Shown: positions 7,582 to 16,964, counted from the stretch's first letter. The stretch is DNA of 64,000 nucleotides from Ruminococcus albus AD2013 (GCF_000526775.1 NZ_JAGS01000001.1:806001-870000), one strand, 5' to 3'. The notes: generated from the letters alone by a model not told the origin. Program-made: numbers and translations.

Positions 7582-9804
7582 ATGGAACAAAAAAGAAGAA
7601 ATAAAACAAAACATAGAAAACGAGGAACACACCCTGCTGTTCATATACTGAAAGCTATGGGTACGCTTCTCCTGTCGATTTTTTTGATCATAGTGATTAC
7701 TATGTCTATCTTTGGCACGGTGCTTACTATCTACGTTCTGAATTTTGCTGATACTACTACTGATATCATGCTTGAAAAGAGCGTTGAAAGTAATATAACA
7801 AGATTCCTCTACGATAATCCCGATTATGATGAGGAGACAGATGAACCCCAGGATAAGTATGTGCTGTATTATACTTTGAGAAATGAATACAAGCACCAAC
7901 TGTGGGTCGATTTGGATCAGATACCTCAGGTTGTACAGGACGCATTTGTGTATACAGAGGACGAGCGTTTCTATGCCCATGACGGTGTTGACTTCAAGAG
8001 TACTTTTGCCGCTTTTGTAAATGCTTTCCTGCCTAATCGTGCAAGACGAGGCGGTTCTACTATCACTCAGCAGACTATCAAGAATCTAACTGGCGATGAT
8101 GCTGTTTCAGGCGTTCAGGGTATCGAACGTAAGATACGTGAGGTATTTCGTGCGATAAACGTTGAGAAGACCTATACTAAAGATGATATTCTCGAGGCTT
8201 ATCTCAATGTAGTTCCGCAGGGTACCTCTAAATATGATATAATTGGTGTGCAGTCTGCTGCAAATTTCTATTTCGGTAAAGATATTTCCGAACTTGATCT
8301 TGCTGAAGCAGCTTGTCTTGCAGGAATGAATAATGCACCATCTGCGAATAACCCTATTGATAATATCAAAAATAATAATATTAGACGAAAATATTGTCTT
8401 GATCATATGTATAAAGCTGGAGCTATCGATTCTCAGGAGTATGAAGATGCTCTTAATGAGCCATTGGAGATCGCCGGTAATTTTGATTATTCCAGTGAGA
8501 CCATTTACGATGGTGAGCTTGAAGATCAGGGTATGACTGACTGGTATCTCGATGCAGCGATTCTGGAAGCAAGGCAGAGAATTGCTTCCGAGAGAGGCAT
8601 TACTACTGATGAAGCAGCTGAACTGATATCAAACGGTGGTTTCACTATCTATACCTGTGTAGATATTGATATGCAACATGAGATTGAAAAGAAAATGCAG
8701 GATGCAAGCAATTTCACCACATGGTATATGGATCCTGCGGATGATACCCTATGGTCAGCCTTTGTTTGTATGGATTATAAAGGTAATGTTAAAGCTGTCT
8801 GCGGTTCTCGTTCTGAGAAAGATGAGATACTTGGTTGGAACCAGGCTGTTAACGGTGCAAGATCTCCGGGTTCTTGTATAAAGCCAATTGCTTCTTATGC
8901 ACCTGCGCTGGATCAGGATCTTATCACTATGACATCGTCATATAACGATAAGCCTATCAAGCTAAACGGTAAAGACTGGCCTGTAAACTATTCTGAATTT
9001 GATGCCTCTCAGGGTAACTGGTCATATAAGAATTTCTACACATATCAGATGTTGCTTAAATCTCTTAATACCATGCCTGCGCAGCTGATCGATCAGCTTA
9101 CACCCTCATATTCATATAATTTCCTGAAAAGTAAGCTTGATATAACTAATCTGTTAGATACAGATAATGACTATGCTCCACTTACTGTTGGCGCTTTCGG
9201 TTATGGACTTCATCTTGATGAGCTTGTTGGTGCATATATGATCTTCGGAAACGGGGGCAAAAAGTACGAAAAAAGTTATATTTATAAGATTGAAGATGCA
9301 GCTGGAAAAGTAATTTACGAGAAAACTGATGGTTACAAGCAGGCTGTTTCTGACAGTACAGCTTATATAATGAATCGAATGATGCAGTATGTTATCAACG
9401 ACAAAGAAGGTACAGGTAGATACGCTAAGCTGAAGAAGACAGATCTTGTTGGTAAGACAGGTACTTCGGAGAAATGGCGTGACCTTAATTTTGTAGGATG
9501 TACACCAGACTATGTTTCAGGTATTTGGGTAGGATATAATGAGAATAATGAGGATGGTGAGCCTCGTTCTGTTTCGTCAACTGATTATCAGAACATTGGT
9601 GCTATCTGGAAGAATATCTTCGGAGATATCGCTGAATCGGAACCACACAAGAGTTTTGATGAAGAAGGCTGTTTCCCGATGCCCGATACTGTAGTTAAGC
9701 TGAACTTCTGTACAAGTACGGGACTTATAGCTACCGATCGCTGCGGAAGTCAACAGGTAGGCTATTTCAAGGCATCAAATGTTCCCGGTTATTGTTACCA
9801 CTAA
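7582..9804 (+). CDS. Class A penicillin-binding protein (PBP1A-type)
   Basis: 740 residues. A basic cytoplasmic tail and one membrane anchor (about 25-55) are followed by a GT51 transglycosylase domain (catalytic Glu in TEDERFYAHDG at about 125-135; RGGSTITQQ) and a transpeptidase domain with SxxK as SCIK (431-434), SLNT and KTGTSEKW. It polymerises and cross-links peptidoglycan outside the membrane. Both active sites look intact and the length is normal. It has its own promoter and is closed by a terminator at 9833. No PASTA or Fn3 tail is present. Confidence 0.96.
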   Translation: MEQKRRNKTKHRKRGTHPAVHILKAMGTLLLSIFLIIVITMSIFGTVLTIYVLNFADTTTDIMLEKSVESNITRFLYDNPDYDEETDEPQDKYVLYYTLRNEYKHQLWVDLDQIPQVVQDAFVYTEDERFYAHDGVDFKSTFAAFVNAFLPNRARRGGSTITQQTIKNLTGDDAVSGVQGIERKIREVFRAINVEKTYTKDDILEAYLNVVPQGTSKYDIIGVQSAANFYFGKDISELDLAEAACLAGMNNAPSANNPIDNIKNNNIRRKYCLDHMYKAGAIDSQEYEDALNEPLEIAGNFDYSSETIYDGELEDQGMTDWYLDAAILEARQRIASERGITTDEAAELISNGGFTIYTCVDIDMQHEIEKKMQDASNFTTWYMDPADDTLWSAFVCMDYKGNVKAVCGSRSEKDEILGWNQAVNGARSPGSCIKPIASYAPALDQDLITMTSSYNDKPIKLNGKDWPVNYSEFDASQGNWSYKNFYTYQMLLKSLNTMPAQLIDQLTPSYSYNFLKSKLDITNLLDTDNDYAPLTVGAFGYGLHLDELVGAYMIFGNGGKKYEKSYIYKIEDAAGKVIYEKTDGYKQAVSDSTAYIMNRMMQYVINDKEGTGRYAKLKKTDLVGKTGTSEKWRDLNFVGCTPDYVSGIWVGYNENNEDGEPRSVSSTDYQNIGAIWKNIFGDIAESEPHKSFDEEGCFPMPDTVVKLNFCTSTGLIATDRCGSQQVGYFKASNVPGYCYH

Positions 9805-9832
9805 AAAATTTTACCGTTATGTTGATGGTATC

Positions 9833-9867
9833 GACCTCCGTACCATAAAGTACGGAGGTCTTATTTT
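9833..9867 (+). terminator. Intrinsic terminator between PBP and methyltransferase genes
   Basis: Perfect 11-bp stem GACCTCCGTAC (9833-9843) with GTACGGAGGTC (9850-9860), loop CATAAA, tail TTATTTT. It ends only about 12 bp before the next ATG, so readthrough or a weak promoter must serve that gene. Confidence 0.88.
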
Positions 9868-9879
9868 GAAAGGTCAAAT

Positions 9880-10995
9880 ATGAATAATTTAAGACTATGT
9901 ATCCCTTGTCACTTTGGACTTGAAAAGACTTTGAAATTCGAGATCGAAAGGATAGGAGGGGAGAACCTTACCGTTACTGACGGCAAGGTCACATTCAGCG
10001 GCGATTATAATACCGTCGCAAAAGCAAATCTGTGGGTCTCCACAGGTGAGAGAGTGCTTATCGAACTCGCTTCATTTAATGCCCGCAGTTTTGAGGAGCT
10101 TTTTCAGGGAGTTATGAATATCCCACTTGAAGATTTCATTGGAAAGTATGATGCTTTTCCGGTAAAGGGATATTCACTGGATTCTCAGCTGCATTCTGTG
10201 CCCGATTGTCAGAAGATAATAAAAAAAGCCTGTGTAAAGCGGCTTGAAAAAGTCTACGGTATCTCATACTTCGAGGAAACAGGTGCTAAACATCAGCTGC
10301 AATTCTCGCTTATGAAAGATGTGTTTACTCTGTACCTCGATACCACAGGTGAAGGTCTTCACAAGCGCGGATACCGCAGAAATTCCAATGCGGCACCAAT
10401 CAAGGAGACTCTTGCCGCAGGTATAATTGATCTTGGCAGAGTGAGGTCGGATTCAATAGTGTGCGATCCTATGTGTGGTTCGGGTACATTCCTTATCGAA
10501 TCAGCATACAAGGCACTTAAAGTCGCTCCCGGTATTCGCAGAAATTTTGCGGCACAGAAGTGGGAGCAGATTCCCGAAAAGGTTTGGCAGAATGCTCGTT
10601 CGGAAGCTATGGACATGATCGATAAGCAGGGAAGTTTCAAGGCTTTCGGTTTTGATATCGATGATATTGCAGTTGAGCTTACAAGAGATAATGCCAAAAA
10701 GGCAGGAGTCGGTTCTAAGCTTACAGTCAAGCAGCAGGATATCAGAAAGTTCGTTCAGCCAGATCAGTGTATAACTTTCTGCAATCCTCCCTATGGCGAA
10801 AGATTGTTGGAGATACGTGATGCTGAAGAACTGTACAAACGTCTCGGTGAGAGATTACAGCCCTCAAGGGAAAGACCTTGCTACATAATCTCGCCCCATG
10901 AAGAGTTTGAAAAATTCTTTGGAAAAAAGGCAGACAAGAAACGTAAGCTCTACAACGGCATGATTAAATGCGACCTGTATATGTATTTTAAATGA
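9880..10995 (+). CDS. THUMP-domain class I SAM-dependent RNA methyltransferase (RlmL/Trm14-like)
   Basis: 371 residues. An N-terminal ferredoxin-like/THUMP region (about 1-150) precedes a UPF0020-type Rossmann methyltransferase: HKRGYRRNSNAAPIKETLA, DPMCGSGTFLIE (SAM binding) and NPPYGERL (catalytic N/DPPY motif at about 301-308). The family makes N2-methylguanosine in rRNA or tRNA; E. coli RlmL acts on 23S rRNA G2445. SD AAAGG lies upstream. It overlaps the next gene at ATGATG. The exact target base is unknown. Confidence 0.9.
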   Translation: MNNLRLCIPCHFGLEKTLKFEIERIGGENLTVTDGKVTFSGDYNTVAKANLWVSTGERVLIELASFNARSFEELFQGVMNIPLEDFIGKYDAFPVKGYSLDSQLHSVPDCQKIIKKACVKRLEKVYGISYFEETGAKHQLQFSLMKDVFTLYLDTTGEGLHKRGYRRNSNAAPIKETLAAGIIDLGRVRSDSIVCDPMCGSGTFLIESAYKALKVAPGIRRNFAAQKWEQIPEKVWQNARSEAMDMIDKQGSFKAFGFDIDDIAVELTRDNAKKAGVGSKLTVKQQDIRKFVQPDQCITFCNPPYGERLLEIRDAEELYKRLGERLQPSRERPCYIISPHEEFEKFFGKKADKKRKLYNGMIKCDLYMYFK

Positions 10996-11369
10996 TGGAT
11001 ATTGAAGAAGCAAAGCAGATACTTTCTGATAATTTTAATCCTGACAAGGAAAATTCTTTTACATATATCATGTATGAAAAATCTCGTTTTCCTAAAGAGC
11101 AATTCTGGCAGGTCTATGAGAGCATAGAATGTCTGGTACAGAACAAGGTTTTCAGCCGTGAACTAGCTGAACAAGTAACATATTGTTATGAACGCTTTCT
11201 AAAAGAGATTATTTATCATCTTGATGGTGGCGGTATACACATTCTTAGAGATTTGCCTGAAAATTTTTATGCTTATATAGAACGTTTTGATGATATAAAA
11301 CTACGTTTCTATAGAGGTTCATGTGAATTGAGCGACGAGAGTTCCTTTGAACTGGAAAGATATGGGTAA
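10992..11369 (+). CDS. Hypothetical protein, 125 residues
   Basis: Not recognised. A soluble, acidic, probably helical protein (YCYERFLKEIIYHLDGG) with no signal peptide or membrane segment. It overlaps the methyltransferase stop (ATGATGG, two adjacent possible starts at 10992 and 10995) and is followed 9 bp later by a HAD gene, so it sits inside an operon and is very likely translated. No function is offered. Confidence 0.7.
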   Translation: MMDIEEAKQILSDNFNPDKENSFTYIMYEKSRFPKEQFWQVYESIECLVQNKVFSRELAEQVTYCYERFLKEIIYHLDGGGIHILRDLPENFYAYIERFDDIKLRFYRGSCELSDESSFELERYG

Positions 11370-11377
11370 GGAGAAAA

Positions 11378-12046
11378 ATGTATACACTAAATAATATTGA
11401 CGGCATTGTTTTTGATATGGACGGTGTTATATTTGATACAGAAGCAGTTTGTATGGAGTGCTGGCTCAAAGTCGGCAATCGATACGGACTTGAAAATGTT
11501 GAATATTATGTAAGACTTTGCACCGGGCGAAATGAAAAAGATACCGAGCGAATCGTCACCGAAGCTTATGGCGATAAGCATGATATAAAAAAGCTTCGTG
11601 CGGAAGTAAATGATGAAGTTCAGGCTACTTTAAAGAAAGGTGTTCCTCTCAAAGCGGGAGCTAGAGAAGTTCTTGAATGGCTTCACGAAAGCGGAGTTAA
11701 GATCGGGCTTGCATCTTCTACTCGTTACGATGTTATAGTAAGAGAAATGACAGAAGTAGGTCTTCTGCACTGTTTTGATGCGATAATCGGCGGTGATATG
11801 GTTGAAAAATCCAAGCCCGAGCCTGATATATACATTACGGCTTGCAGGAAGCTTGGATTTGACCCCAAGAATACCTTTGCAGTTGAGGATTCCCGTAATG
11901 GAATAATCTCTGCAAGTGCTGCGGGCATGATGCCTATACTTATCCCCGATCTTATTGAACCTGATGAAGAAATGCTTGAAAAAGCTTATGTCAAGCTTGA
12001 TAGTTTGATGGAATTTAAAGATAAAATGTTAAGTACAGGTTTATAA
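11378..12046 (+). CDS. HAD-superfamily hydrolase, beta-phosphoglucomutase/phosphatase-like
   Basis: 222 residues with HAD motif I DMDGVIFDTE (about 13-22), motif II LASS (about 114-117), motif III Lys in EKSKPEPDIY and motif IV VEDSRNG. A four-helix cap lies between motifs I and II, the layout of subfamily I phosphatases and beta-phosphoglucomutases. Probably a cytosolic sugar-phosphate or nucleotide phosphatase. SD AAGGAG precedes the ATG. The substrate is not predictable from sequence. Confidence 0.85.
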   Translation: MYTLNNIDGIVFDMDGVIFDTEAVCMECWLKVGNRYGLENVEYYVRLCTGRNEKDTERIVTEAYGDKHDIKKLRAEVNDEVQATLKKGVPLKAGAREVLEWLHESGVKIGLASSTRYDVIVREMTEVGLLHCFDAIIGGDMVEKSKPEPDIYITACRKLGFDPKNTFAVEDSRNGIISASAAGMMPILIPDLIEPDEEMLEKAYVKLDSLMEFKDKMLSTGL

Positions 12047-12073
12047 ACCTGACAAATAAAGGAGGTACAAAAA

Positions 12074-12751
12074 ATGCGTTACGAAATTCAAGGCGAGCCG
12101 CTGCCCGTTGTCATCTGCTATCTGAATAACGGTGAGGCGATCAAATGTCAGCAGGGAGCTATGAGCTGGATGAGTCCCAACATGAATATGTCCACCAATG
12201 CAGGCGGTGGAATAGGAAAGGCTCTTTCACGTGCTTTTTCGGGTGAATCTATGTTCCAGAATGTTTACACTGCTACCAATGGCGACGGTATGATCGCTAT
12301 GGCTTCAAACTTCCCCGGTGCTATTAAGCCCATGGATGTTTCTCAGATGCCGATCGTTGCTCAGAAATCAGCTTTCCTGGCAAGTGAGATGGGCGTTAAT
12401 ATGGAGATATTCTTCCAGAAGAGACTTGGTGCAGGCTTCTTCGGCGGTGAGGGCTTCATTATGCAGAAGTTCTCAGGTCAGGGTACAGTTTTCCTTGAAC
12501 TTGATGGTTCTATAGTTGAGTATCAGCTGGCACAGGGTCAGTCGATGCTTGTTGACACAGGTTGTCTTGCCGCTATGGAAGCTTCATGCTCCATTGATAT
12601 CGAACAGGTTGCAGGCATAAAGAACAAGCTGTTCGGCGGTGAAGGCTTCTTTAATACAAGAGTTACCGGTCCAGGTCACGTATGGCTCCAGACAATGCCT
12701 GTTGGCAATCTTGCAGGTGCTATCAGACCTTATATTCCTACCGGTTCCTGA
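12074..12751 (+). CDS. AIM24/TIGR00266 family protein
   Basis: 225 residues with two repeated glycine-rich halves (LGAGFFGGEGFIMQKFSGQG and KLFGGEGFFNTRVTGPGHVW), the hallmark of the TIGR00266/AIM24 beta-helical family. No signal peptide. SD AAAGGAGGTAC is strong. Biochemical role in bacteria is unknown. It ends at a terminator, the last gene of this run. Confidence 0.88.
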   Translation: MRYEIQGEPLPVVICYLNNGEAIKCQQGAMSWMSPNMNMSTNAGGGIGKALSRAFSGESMFQNVYTATNGDGMIAMASNFPGAIKPMDVSQMPIVAQKSAFLASEMGVNMEIFFQKRLGAGFFGGEGFIMQKFSGQGTVFLELDGSIVEYQLAQGQSMLVDTGCLAAMEASCSIDIEQVAGIKNKLFGGEGFFNTRVTGPGHVWLQTMPVGNLAGAIRPYIPTGS

Positions 12752-12765
12752 TATGTACATATATT

Positions 12766-12796
12766 ATATCCCCGTCTTTTGGCGGGGATATTTTTA
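12766..12796 (+). terminator. Intrinsic terminator after the AIM24 gene
   Basis: Stem ATATCCCCGTC (12766-12776) with GGCGGGGATAT (12781-12791), one G-T pair, TTTT loop, tail TTTTA. Confidence 0.88.
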
Positions 12797-12831
12797 TACA
12801 AAAAAGGCGGAAAGCATGAAATCTTTCCGCC
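12797..12831 (-). terminator. Intrinsic terminator after ispD
   Basis: Stem GGCGGAAAG / CTTTCCGCC (12806-12814 with 12823-12831), 8-nt loop. On the minus strand it is followed by TTTTTTGT. It lies just after the ispD stop. Confidence 0.88.
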
Positions 12832-12838
12832 ATGTATC

Positions 12839-13549
12839 CTATTGCCTTTCGCTCATCGCCATCAATCCCGCGATCATCAGGTCGTGATCGGTGGTGATCT
12901 TGAAATTCATGGGTTCTCCTTGAACTATGTGTATGGGATAGCCACATTCCGTCAGTATACCGCAGGTATCCGTCAGTATACTAAGCTTTTCGTCTCCGAG
13001 CTTTCGTATGCACTCGCATAAAGTTGATATCTCAAATGTCTGAGGTGTCTGAGCTCTCATTAGCTGCTTGCGTGGAAGATTCTCAGTAACGGTCATACCG
13101 TCAGTAGTTCTGATAACAGTGTCATCTGATGGTATATAAGTTCCACAGGCTGCTGTCTTCATCGCCGTTTCAATATTTTCGCGAATAATTTTCTCACTGA
13201 CGAATGGTCGTACTGCATCGTGTGTGATAAGCACATCGCCCTTATTTATACCGAACAGAGCTGTGACCTCACGCAGGATATTCATGACAGTTCCGTTCCT
13301 GTCCTTACCACCCGTTACCAGCCGAACACGCTTTGTGCTGATGTTGAATTCTTCCAGAAGCTTGTCAGCATAGTCATACCAGTCGGGATTGATACCAACG
13401 TATATCCTCTCTATCTCGCCTATCTCCTCAAATGCACGTATCGTCCTGATAAGTATTGGCACACCGCCTATTTCGATGAATTGCTTTGGCTTGTCGGCAT
13501 TTTTTATACGTGTGCCGCTTCCGCCAGCGACTATTCCTGCAAAGATCAT
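12839..13549 (-). CDS. ispD: IspD-family cytidylyltransferase (2-C-methyl-D-erythritol 4-phosphate, or TarI-like)
   Basis: 236 residues. The nucleotidyltransferase signature IVAGGSGTRI sits at 5-14, with KPKQFIEIGG and HDAVRPFV following. IspD makes CDP-methylerythritol in the MEP isoprenoid pathway, matching the ispH elsewhere in the window. The start is put at 13549, not 13585, because GGAGGGG (13554-13560) lies just ahead of it and the family begins with this motif. The related ribitol-5-phosphate enzyme TarI has the same fold and is not excluded; no other teichoic acid genes are nearby. Confidence 0.85.
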   Translation of the reverse strand: MIFAGIVAGGSGTRIKNADKPKQFIEIGGVPILIRTIRAFEEIGEIERIYVGINPDWYDYADKLLEEFNISTKRVRLVTGGKDRNGTVMNILREVTALFGINKGDVLITHDAVRPFVSEKIIRENIETAMKTAACGTYIPSDDTVIRTTDGMTVTENLPRKQLMRAQTPQTFEISTLCECIRKLGDEKLSILTDTCGILTECGYPIHIVQGEPMNFKITTDHDLMIAGLMAMSERQ

Positions 13550-13581
13550 ACTACCCCTCCTTTGGTATATAATAGGTATCA

Positions 13582-14163
13582 TCACCGCAGAAAAGCATCC
13601 TTGCTGCCTGCGGGTATTTTTCTTAACATATAATAAACATTGTAAGCATCAGGATAAGGACTTATCATGCCCATCATGGAAAGTATGAACAGTATACTGT
13701 TCATCGCACTGTTATCTGCTGGACTTAGCTGAAAAAATATCAGCGGAACTATCCCGAGTATGTATGGTAAAAGTGACATAAGCGCAAATCTTTTTCTGCT
13801 AAGTGGACATGAAGCAAGAGCTACGCAGGCAAACTGTCTGACGATGCCCACGCTTACAGTTGTATTTCTTGGGTAAACTACAGCGTGCAAAAGTTCGTGA
13901 AGTATAAGGGAAGCTGATGATATCGCAAGTCCTATGATAGACCAGGGTAAACTAATGACATTGATTTTTGCTGTATAACATTTTACCACCATAGATATCA
14001 TGCATATCATGAATGAGCAGGCTGCAAAAGGTGCAGCTTTCATCATCATATCTCCGATAGAATTTGGCAGATCAGTTTTTACTGCATTGTTTGGCAGGGG
14101 AGCGCTCTGAAATTTTTCGATGTCTTTCTGATCTATTATCCCTATCCATCTTATCTTTGGCAT
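13582..14163 (-). CDS. DUF3267 putative membrane zinc metalloprotease
   Basis: 193 residues with three to four hydrophobic segments (about 42-60, 68-90, 125-150, 160-178) and a zincin motif HELLH (89-93) in the second one, typical of DUF3267. Probably an intramembrane or membrane-bound metallopeptidase, substrate unknown. GGAG lies upstream of the ATG. It runs directly into ispD. Confidence 0.8.
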   Translation of the reverse strand: MPKIRWIGIIDQKDIEKFQSAPLPNNAVKTDLPNSIGDMMMKAAPFAACSFMICMISMVVKCYTAKINVISLPWSIIGLAISSASLILHELLHAVVYPRNTTVSVGIVRQFACVALASCPLSRKRFALMSLLPYILGIVPLIFFQLSPADNSAMNSILFILSMMGMISPYPDAYNVYYMLRKIPAGSKDAFLR

Positions 14164-14242
14164 AAGTTTACTCCATTATAAAAGATTTATCGGATACATA
14201 CGGTCCGTTATCAACTGAGCAGAATATTTTTACCTGTGATAT

Positions 14243-14676
14243 TCATTTGCTGTATTCTTCTTTAAGTATAGCGTATATGTAAAAATCGTTATACCCTCTC
14301 TCTTTTGAAGGATATACCTGTTTGAATTCTGCTTCTCGCCGCATACCAAGTCTTTCGCAAAGTTTGAAAGATCTTTCATTGCGGACATCTATTTCAGCCA
14401 TTATCCGCCTTGCACCAATTTTATCGAATGCATATCGGATAAAAGCTCCGACGCTTTCGCAGGCGTACCCATTGCCTTGATAATTCCTGTTGAAAGTATA
14501 ACCTATCTCGTAAGTGCCATACTCTCTCTTGGAAAAGTATATTTTACCGATGACTTTGCTATCAAGTACAACAGCAAAAAATTCACTGCATCCGTAAGTA
14601 TCTCTGCAAGATCATCGCCGTCAGCGGATCTGAATCTTCTGACAGAGAGTCGTTTTTTTCCGAAAAGAATATCCAT
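14243..14676 (-). pseudogene. GNAT acetyltransferase remnant, frameshifted
   Basis: Two frames together spell a RimJ/RimL-type N-acetyltransferase. From the ATG at 14676 the first frame gives KKRLSVRRFRSADGDDLAE and then runs out of homology. Another frame continues EFFAVVLDSKVIGKIYF, then EIGYTFNRNYQGNGYACES (acetyl-CoA loop), MAEIDVRNERSFKLCERLGM, and ends at a TGA at 14243. Relative to the family about 30 residues are missing at the switch point, so this is an internal deletion plus frameshift. No SD precedes the ATG. It probably yields no active enzyme, unless the base calls are wrong. Confidence 0.8.
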
Positions 14677-14690
14677 AGTTAGCTTACATA

Positions 14691-14717
14691 TATAACAAAC
14701 GGGCGCAGAACGCCCGT
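14691..14717 (-). terminator. Intrinsic terminator after prs
   Basis: Stem ACGGGCG / CGCCCGT (14699-14705 with 14711-14717), 5-nt loop, followed on the minus strand by TTTGTTATA. Confidence 0.82.
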
Positions 14718-14731
14718 TAAGTTATACTAAA

Positions 14732-15886
14732 TTAATTACCTTTTTTGATATCGTACTTGTCAAGCAAAGCAGATATCTTCTTGTGAGGATCGATGACCTC
14801 AGATATGGAAGCATCATGGTTAAGTGCTGCGATGTAATAAGCGATGTACTTAGCAACATCAACTTCGTGGAACCATTTTCTCTTCAGCAGTTCGGGAGTT
14901 CTGTAGGTCAGGTTTGTACCGAATACGCCATCGATAATGCCATCAGCATAAGCCTTATCAAAGCTTGCAAGACCGTTTGTGAATATAGCATAGGTAGCAT
15001 AGCAGTAGATCTTGTTTGCATTGCGCTTTTTCAGTTCAACTGCAACTTCCAGCATGGATTCACCCGAAGAAATGATATCGTCAGCTATGAAAACGTCCTT
15101 GCCCTTAACGTCGTTGCCCATATACTCGTGTGCTACGATGGGGTTTCTGCCGTTTACAACTGTTGAGTAATCACGTCTCTTGTAGAACATACCCATATCA
15201 ACGCCCAGTACGGAAGCGTAGTACATATTTCTGTTGATAGCTCCCTCGTCAGGAGATACGATCATGAAATGCGCCTTGTCGGGCTTGAAATCGTCCAGAC
15301 TTCTGAACATTGATTTCAGAACCTGATAGGAGGGAATAATGTTGTCAAAGCCCATCAGAGGAACTGCGTTCTGAACTCTGGGGTCGTGTGCGTCGAATGT
15401 CAGAACATTTGATACGCCCATAGCCTGGAGTTCCTGTAATGCAACAGCACAGTCAAGAGATTCACGGTAATTTCTGCGATGCTGTCTGCCGCCGTAAAGT
15501 GAAGGCATGATAACATTTATACGGTGACACTTACCGCTTGCTGCCTGAATGATACGCTTGAGATCCTGATAGTGGTCGTCAGGCGACATATAATTTTCGT
15601 GACCGAAGTAATTGTACTTTACACTGTAATTACCCATATCACAGAGAATGAAAAGATCATTACCTCTTACGGTCTGTTTGATAAGACCCTTGCCGTCACC
15701 AGATGAAAATCTGGGACACTCAGCATCAACCAGGAATGTCTCCTTAAAGAAATTGTCCTCATTAGCCCACTTAACCAGATAAGCGTTGACCTTTTCTCCC
15801 AGTTCCTTAGCACCCTCCATAGGGATAAGTCCCAGAGGAGCCACTCTGGAATCGTTGTCAAATAAGATCTTGTCAGCACTGCCCAT
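14732..15886 (-). CDS. prs: Ribose-phosphate pyrophosphokinase (PRPP synthetase), long form
   Basis: 384 residues, longer than the usual 310-320. Motifs seen: YGGRQHRRNY, FDAHDPR (about 164-170) and the PRPP loop FIADDIISSGESM (266-278). It makes PRPP from ribose-5-phosphate and ATP for nucleotide, His, Trp and NAD synthesis. The start at 15886 is chosen because GGAGGT lies 10 nt upstream; the ATG at 15913 would add MYNMEVCKI and lies close to the promoter. It has its own promoter and terminator. The extra length is in the N-terminal half, as in a known clostridial subgroup. Confidence 0.93.
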   Translation of the reverse strand: MGSADKILFDNDSRVAPLGLIPMEGAKELGEKVNAYLVKWANEDNFFKETFLVDAECPRFSSGDGKGLIKQTVRGNDLFILCDMGNYSVKYNYFGHENYMSPDDHYQDLKRIIQAASGKCHRINVIMPSLYGGRQHRRNYRESLDCAVALQELQAMGVSNVLTFDAHDPRVQNAVPLMGFDNIIPSYQVLKSMFRSLDDFKPDKAHFMIVSPDEGAINRNMYYASVLGVDMGMFYKRRDYSTVVNGRNPIVAHEYMGNDVKGKDVFIADDIISSGESMLEVAVELKKRNANKIYCYATYAIFTNGLASFDKAYADGIIDGVFGTNLTYRTPELLKRKWFHEVDVAKYIAYYIAALNHDASISEVIDPHKKISALLDKYDIKKGN

Positions 15887-15943
15887 TATCTTACATACCT
15901 CCATATTATACATAGCGAATTTTTCCGCCTTATTCCAATTAAC

Positions 15944-15972
15944 ATTATAACTTATAATCTTTGCTTTTACAA
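15944..15972 (-). promoter_or_regulatory. Sigma-A promoter for prs
   Basis: On the minus strand TTGTAA (15967-15972), 17-bp spacer, TATAAT (15944-15949). Between this and the thrH promoter (15973-16148) I see only AT-rich DNA. Confidence 0.8.
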
Positions 15973-16148
15973 GGGTTTTTTCAGAAATTTAACAGTTTTT
16001 CATTATTTGACCAAAATTATACTTTTTTGCAAAAACAATTTTTGCAGTTAGTGATAACAAAATAATTCATATAAGCGCCGCTACTATATAATTTTAGAAA
16101 TAGAGTATATATTTGCAGGATTAGTAATTAAAAAATGCAAAAATACCC

Positions 16149-16177
16149 TTTACATTTTCATAAATATGTTGTATAAT
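16149..16177 (+). promoter_or_regulatory. Sigma-A promoter for thrH
   Basis: TTTACA (16149-16154), 17-bp spacer, TATAAT (16172-16177), about 39 bp before the chosen start. Confidence 0.82.
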
Positions 16178-16215
16178 AATATTCGGAAATTTGAGACATT
16201 ATGGAGGAATTTAAA

Positions 16216-16821
16216 ATGATAGTTACTTGTCTTGACCTTGAGGGCGTTCTGGTTCCTGAAATATGGATAGCTTTTGCAGAAGCCAGCGGTATCCCCGAGC
16301 TTAAAAAGACCACAAGAGATGAACCTGATTATGATAAGCTCATGCAGTATCGTCTTGCTATACTCAAAGAGCATGGTCTGGGTCTGAAGGAGATACAGGA
16401 TACCATTGCAAAAATCGATCCTATGCCCGGTGCTAAGGAGTTTCTTGATGAACTCAGAGACTGCTGCCAGGTACTTATCCTGAGTGATACTTTCACACAG
16501 TTCGCAAAGCCCCTTATGAAGAAGCTTGGTATGCCTACCATATTCTGCAATGAACTGGTAGTTGCTGACAACGGCGAGATCACAGGCTACAAGATGCGTT
16601 GTGAGAAGTCAAAGCTCACTACTGTTAAGGCTCTTCAGTCCTGCGGTTTCGAGACTATTGCAAGCGGTGACAGCTACAACGATCTCGGCATGATACTGAA
16701 CAGTCGTGCAGGTTATCTGTTCAGAAGCACTGATCAGATAAAGGCTGATTATCCTCAGCTTCCCGCATTCGAGACTTATGATGAACTTCTTTCAGCTATC
16801 AAGGCTGAGATAGCTAAATAA
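16216..16821 (+). CDS. thrH: Bifunctional phosphoserine phosphatase / homoserine phosphotransferase ThrH
   Basis: 201 residues, close to the Pseudomonas ThrH length. It opens CLDLEGVLVPEIWIAFAE (the DxE variant of HAD motif I specific to ThrH), then LSDTFTQFAKPLM (motif II) and ASGDSYNDLGM (motif IV). ThrH hydrolyses phosphoserine and can move phosphate to homoserine, linking serine and threonine synthesis. The start is at 16216 because GGAGGA (16203-16208) precedes it; the ATG at 16201 overlaps that SD. It stands alone with its own promoter and terminator. Confidence 0.93.
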   Translation: MIVTCLDLEGVLVPEIWIAFAEASGIPELKKTTRDEPDYDKLMQYRLAILKEHGLGLKEIQDTIAKIDPMPGAKEFLDELRDCCQVLILSDTFTQFAKPLMKKLGMPTIFCNELVVADNGEITGYKMRCEKSKLTTVKALQSCGFETIASGDSYNDLGMILNSRAGYLFRSTDQIKADYPQLPAFETYDELLSAIKAEIAK

Positions 16822-16837
16822 GATAAATCGGCATTAC

Positions 16838-16866
16838 AGACACCGACTTTTGGTCGGTGTCTTTTT
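16838..16866 (+). terminator. Intrinsic terminator after thrH
   Basis: Stem GACACCGAC (16839-16847) with GTCGGTGTC (16853-16861), loop TTTTG, then TTTTT. Confidence 0.92.
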
Positions 16867-16934
16867 GTGTTGCTGTGACCAATTATTGGATGTCGTATGA
16901 AATTTATTTTATTGACTAATTTATATACAAATAC

Positions 16935-16964
16935 TTGACATATATTGATTTAATATGTTATAAT
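16935..16964 (+). promoter_or_regulatory. Sigma-A promoter for the CapD-like gene
   Basis: Consensus TTGACA (16935-16940), 18-bp spacer, TATAAT (16959-16964) with TGT extended -10. Confidence 0.88.
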
